From: a virus
Reading direction: 5' to 3' (one strand)
DNA: 22,932 nucleotides
IMG/VR virus record: IMGVR_UViG_3300035698_007650
Coordinates: 1 to 22,932 of that record
Both the position numbers and the translations under genes were made by a program. The first letter of the stretch is position 1. Each line of letters begins with the position of its first letter. Below, one piece after another: positions 20,238 to 22,932 of this stretch. Under the pieces are notes generated by a model. That model saw nothing but the letters and a program-made list of their open reading frames with translations. It did no database searches and was not told the DNA's origin.

Positions 20238-22932
20238 ATGTCAACTATTTACGAACAAAATTTTGATGCTTTAAATATTGGTGATTTAAACGGACAAGAC
20301 TCATGGTCTAGTTCCACTGATTTTGATGTAGAAAGCTCAGTATCACACTCAGCCTCACAAGCAGTTCAATGTACTGTCAATAGCGTATCAATTAAAAGAT
20401 CTTTTACTGGGCAAGCTCATGGAATAGCAACTGGTTATCTTCGTTCCTCTAATGTTTCTACTGCAGAGGTTACTCTTATAATTGCTGAAAGTACAAATAA
20501 TAAGGGTTATGTAAGAATAAACGGAAGTAAGGTTCAGATTTATAACGGTGGTGGTGCTGCTTATGTTGATATAGTTGCTGCATCCAATGACACTTGGTAT
20601 AAAATTGATATTCAATGGGATAACGTTGCACAAGCAAATAAATATAGAGCAAGAGTTGATGGTGGAACTTGGTCATCTTGGTATACAGTTAATGGAACAT
20701 CATATACAAGTATAGATGGTATTGATCTTTCAACGTCTGATATGAATAGTGGTACTGGATACTGGGATGATATTTCTGTTTATACTTCCGTAGAAATAGA
20801 ACAATGTGTAGATGGTGATACTGTAGCCCTATGGCACATGAATGGAACAGCTGCATCTGCTGCAAAGAAAGACAATGCAGAAGGTACTGCTGACTTAGAT
20901 TTAACAGAGGTAGGAACTCCAACATCGGTAGCTGGTTTTAACGCATCAACAGATGGAGCATACGAGTTTAATGGATCAGATCAATATTGTTCTTTTACAG
21001 ACACGGGAATGCCAACTGGGTCATTAAATGCAACATACGAAGCATGGTGCTGGCCAGATGATTTTGGAGACCATGGTAATATAATAGCATACGGAACAAG
21101 AAGCACATCAGATATGTTTCAATTAAGTATAGGAACAACTACTGGTTATGTTCAAGTTGGAACATATGGTTCTAATGTTGCCAGTGATACAGGTTTAACA
21201 TTAGGTGTATGGAATTATGTTGCTATAACAATAGCTGGAACAGCAGTAAAGATGTATGTTAATGGATTATTAGTTGGAGATAAAACTCTTGGTGCAACTC
21301 CAACAGTAGCTCTTACTGGCACTGGTTATATAGGCGTTAATAATGATACTACAACACAGTTTCTTGATGGAAGATTAGATGAGGTTAAGGTATCAACTAG
21401 AATAAAAACAGCAGATGAAATACTTAAATATTATTTAGGTACAGTAAGTGCTAAATATTATAGTGGAGCTGGTGACGGAAGTGTCCAAAGTTCAATATCT
21501 GGTACTTGGGATGCAGCACATGATGATACAGATGGAGTTTCTGCTGATTATACTAGCACTACTGGTATAACTGTTCACTCTGGAACTGGTAGTGATTCAC
21601 AGTTTAGAATATGGAGAGGATTTTATCCAATTGATACATCAGAATTAGCAAACGGAACTATATCATATGCATCATTTAATGTATATACGTTAAGTAAAAA
21701 TCTTGGTATAGATGATGCATACGCTTACACAAATACAGTTCAAACAACACAGGCAAGCGATACAACACTTTCTACAACTGATTTTGATCAATGTGGTTCA
21801 GTAAATAGTCCTACGGTTGGAAGTAGTAATAAAACTTTTGCAGACACAACAAATAATCAATATAATTCTTGGATACTTAATTCCACTGGTTTAACATGGA
21901 TTGATAATGCTGGATATACAAACATAGGTTGGAGAGAAGGACATGACATTGACGATATTACAACTGGTGGTGGCGCTTCAGTTTCAAACTGGATTAATAG
22001 TTCTTTATCTGAAAATGCAACTATAACTCAAAGACCTTATTTGTGGGTAGAATATGGAGAATCTACTTCATCAAGCACATCTAGTTCTACATCATCTAGC
22101 ACATCTAGCTCTACATCAAGTTCTACTTCTAGTTCATCTAGCTCTACAAGTTCTAGCACATCAAGTTCTACTTCTAGCTCTACTTCTACAACTACTACAT
22201 TAGAAGTAGATAAAACATCTATAAACAATAAAGACGCAGGAAATAATTCAAGGTATAACACTACTAATTATGGTAGTGAAGAAACTCTTGTTGTTAAAAC
22301 ACAGACAGATGGAATTCCAGAGAGCGATAGGTTTATAATGTCATTCACTACTCCAAATATATCTGGGACTATTAGTAAGGTTGAGTTATTTTTATACCAG
22401 AATAACTATGGTTATGAGGCAGGCACAAAAGATCAGAATGTTGATGTTCACGAATTGAATGCTCACACTGATTGGGTAGAAGATGAAATGACTTGGGATA
22501 TTTATAAAACTAGCAATAATTGGACTAATGGAGGTGGCGATTACTCTGCTACTATTATTGATAGCACATTAATTACTGGTGTTGTTGATACTTGGAGAAG
22601 TTGGGTTTTAATGGGAACAGGAGCGACTAACCCACTTACAATAGGATTTAATGATACCATTGATTTATTATTTAAGATGGCTAGTGAAGCTGGAACATTA
22701 CAATTTTTTACGTTTAGAAGTAAAGAATATTCTACTTCTAATTTAAGACCTTATTTAGAAATTACATATTCTCAAGAAGCTACAACCACTTCTACAACTA
22801 GCAGTTCAACTTCAAGTTCTACATCTAGCTCAACTTCAAGTTCTACATCATCTAGTACTAGTTCTTCTAGTTCTAGCACTTCTAGTTCTACATCATCTAG
22901 TACAAGCAGTTCTACATCATCCAGCACATCTA
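20238..22932 (+). CDS. Large modular fibre/appendage-like protein, 3' end outside window
   Basis: Open from ATG at 20238 to the window end, at least 898 residues. Domains: 1-185 a jelly-roll-like lectin (IYEQNFDALNIGDLNGQDSW ... YWDDISVYTS); about 190-400 a LamG-type concanavalin-A fold (VALWHMNGTA, YEFNGSDQYCSFTD, GVWNYVAITIAG, KMYVNGLLVGDK, FLDGRLDEVKV); about 402-608 a beta domain of DNRLRE-like pattern; 609-654 a Ser/Thr linker; 655-847 a clear DNRLRE-like carbohydrate-associated domain (NYGSEETLVV ... LRPYLEITY); then a second Ser/Thr linker running out of the window. No signal peptide. The architecture fits a receptor-binding tail fibre or a glycan-binding head appendage. It lies behind its own promoter-like and terminator-like elements. 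Confidence 0.75.
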   Translation, partial: MSTIYEQNFDALNIGDLNGQDSWSSSTDFDVESSVSHSASQAVQCTVNSVSIKRSFTGQAHGIATGYLRSSNVSTAEVTLIIAESTNNKGYVRINGSKVQIYNGGGAAYVDIVAASNDTWYKIDIQWDNVAQANKYRARVDGGTWSSWYTVNGTSYTSIDGIDLSTSDMNSGTGYWDDISVYTSVEIEQCVDGDTVALWHMNGTAASAAKKDNAEGTADLDLTEVGTPTSVAGFNASTDGAYEFNGSDQYCSFTDTGMPTGSLNATYEAWCWPDDFGDHGNIIAYGTRSTSDMFQLSIGTTTGYVQVGTYGSNVASDTGLTLGVWNYVAITIAGTAVKMYVNGLLVGDKTLGATPTVALTGTGYIGVNNDTTTQFLDGRLDEVKVSTRIKTADEILKYYLGTVSAKYYSGAGDGSVQSSISGTWDAAHDDTDGVSADYTSTTGITVHSGTGSDSQFRIWRGFYPIDTSELANGTISYASFNVYTLSKNLGIDDAYAYTNTVQTTQASDTTLSTTDFDQCGSVNSPTVGSSNKTFADTTNNQYNSWILNSTGLTWIDNAGYTNIGWREGHDIDDITTGGGASVSNWINSSLSENATITQRPYLWVEYGESTSSSTSSSTSSSTSSSTSSSTSSSSSSTSSSTSSSTSSSTSTTTTLEVDKTSINNKDAGNNSRYNTTNYGSEETLVVKTQTDGIPESDRFIMSFTTPNISGTISKVELFLYQNNYGYEAGTKDQNVDVHELNAHTDWVEDEMTWDIYKTSNNWTNGGGDYSATIIDSTLITGVVDTWRSWVLMGTGATNPLTIGFNDTIDLLFKMASEAGTLQFFTFRSKEYSTSNLRPYLEITYSQEATTTSTTSSSTSSSTSSSTSSSTSSSTSSSSSSTSSSTSSSTSSSTSSSTS
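22062..22199 (+). repeat. Ser/Thr linker repeat 1 in the fibre-like gene
   Basis: 46 codons encode only Ser and Thr, built of 12-base-like units AGT/AGC-TCT-ACA/ACT-TCW. It separates the third and fourth domains. Codon choice is more varied than in the array at 8713. Confidence 0.9.
22782..22932 (+). repeat. Ser/Thr linker repeat 2, cut by window end
   Basis: At least 50 codons of Ser and Thr after the DNRLRE-like domain, open to the end of the window, so another domain probably follows. Unit composition is like linker 1, offering a homologous site for recombination between linkers. Confidence 0.9.

Noticed and set aside
20388-22261. Open frames on the minus strand within the fibre-like gene, including one over the Ser/Thr linker.
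   Set aside because: They mirror the codon bias of the long + strand gene, have no leader signal of the kind all other genes here have, and encode low-complexity or implausible proteins.
1-22932. tRNA genes, integrase or att sites, and reverse transcriptase or diversity-generating repeats.
   Set aside because: I looked for cloverleaf arms, recombinase motifs and template/variable repeat pairs and saw none; a dedicated tRNA search was not possible.

Overview
The window is one strand of an AT-rich tailed-phage (Caudoviricetes) genome or provirus. All 26 recognised genes lie on the + strand and are packed tightly; the longest stretch without a gene is under 140 bases. The order terminase large subunit, portal, small head proteins, scaffold-like protein, major capsid protein is a classic virion-assembly module. 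The long P22-like portal and an SU10/DUF5309-like capsid protein suggest a podovirus-like head, but no tail tube or sheath gene is visible to settle the morphotype.

Layout. 1-4364 holds the terminase (5' end outside the window), the portal and three small proteins. 4384-8077 holds a scaffold-like protein, the capsid protein and two virion-associated proteins, separated by GC-rich hairpins. 8092-9176 holds a lectin-like protein with a long Ser/Thr tail and a two-helix membrane protein (holin-like). 9177-9295 is a non-coding gap with a striking 30-bp RNA hairpin and competing pairings. 9296-20151 is an 11-kb carbohydrate operon: about eight glycosyltransferase-type proteins of both GT-A and GT-B fold (one a truncated paralogue), a UDP-sugar 4,6-dehydratase-like SDR, a left-handed beta-helix N-acetyltransferase, a methyltransferase, a DegT/DnrJ aminotransferase and a WlbA-like sugar oxidoreductase. 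20152-20237 holds a promoter-like and a terminator-like element. 20238 to the end is a very long fibre-like protein of lectin and DNRLRE-like domains joined by Ser/Thr linkers, running off the window.

How the genes may work together. The last sugar genes resemble the WlbA/WlbB/WlbC route to 3-acetamido sugars, and the many glycosyltransferases would assemble a glycan. Because the cluster sits between two virion-type proteins rich in mucin-like Ser/Thr tracts, the most interesting inference is that the phage decorates its own fibres with a sugar it helps to make. Modification of the host surface is the main alternative.

Host hints. No gene has a recognisable Shine-Dalgarno sequence, yet all 25 assigned start codons are preceded by T (TATG). 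Stops in the 25 genes whose ends are visible are 19 TAA, 5 TAG and 1 TGA, and no gene has an in-frame TGA. Two intergenic regions share an extended -10 motif (TGnTATAAT). The host therefore uses SD-independent initiation and sigma70-type promoters; the lineage (Bacteroidota, Patescibacteria or other) cannot be fixed from this sequence alone.
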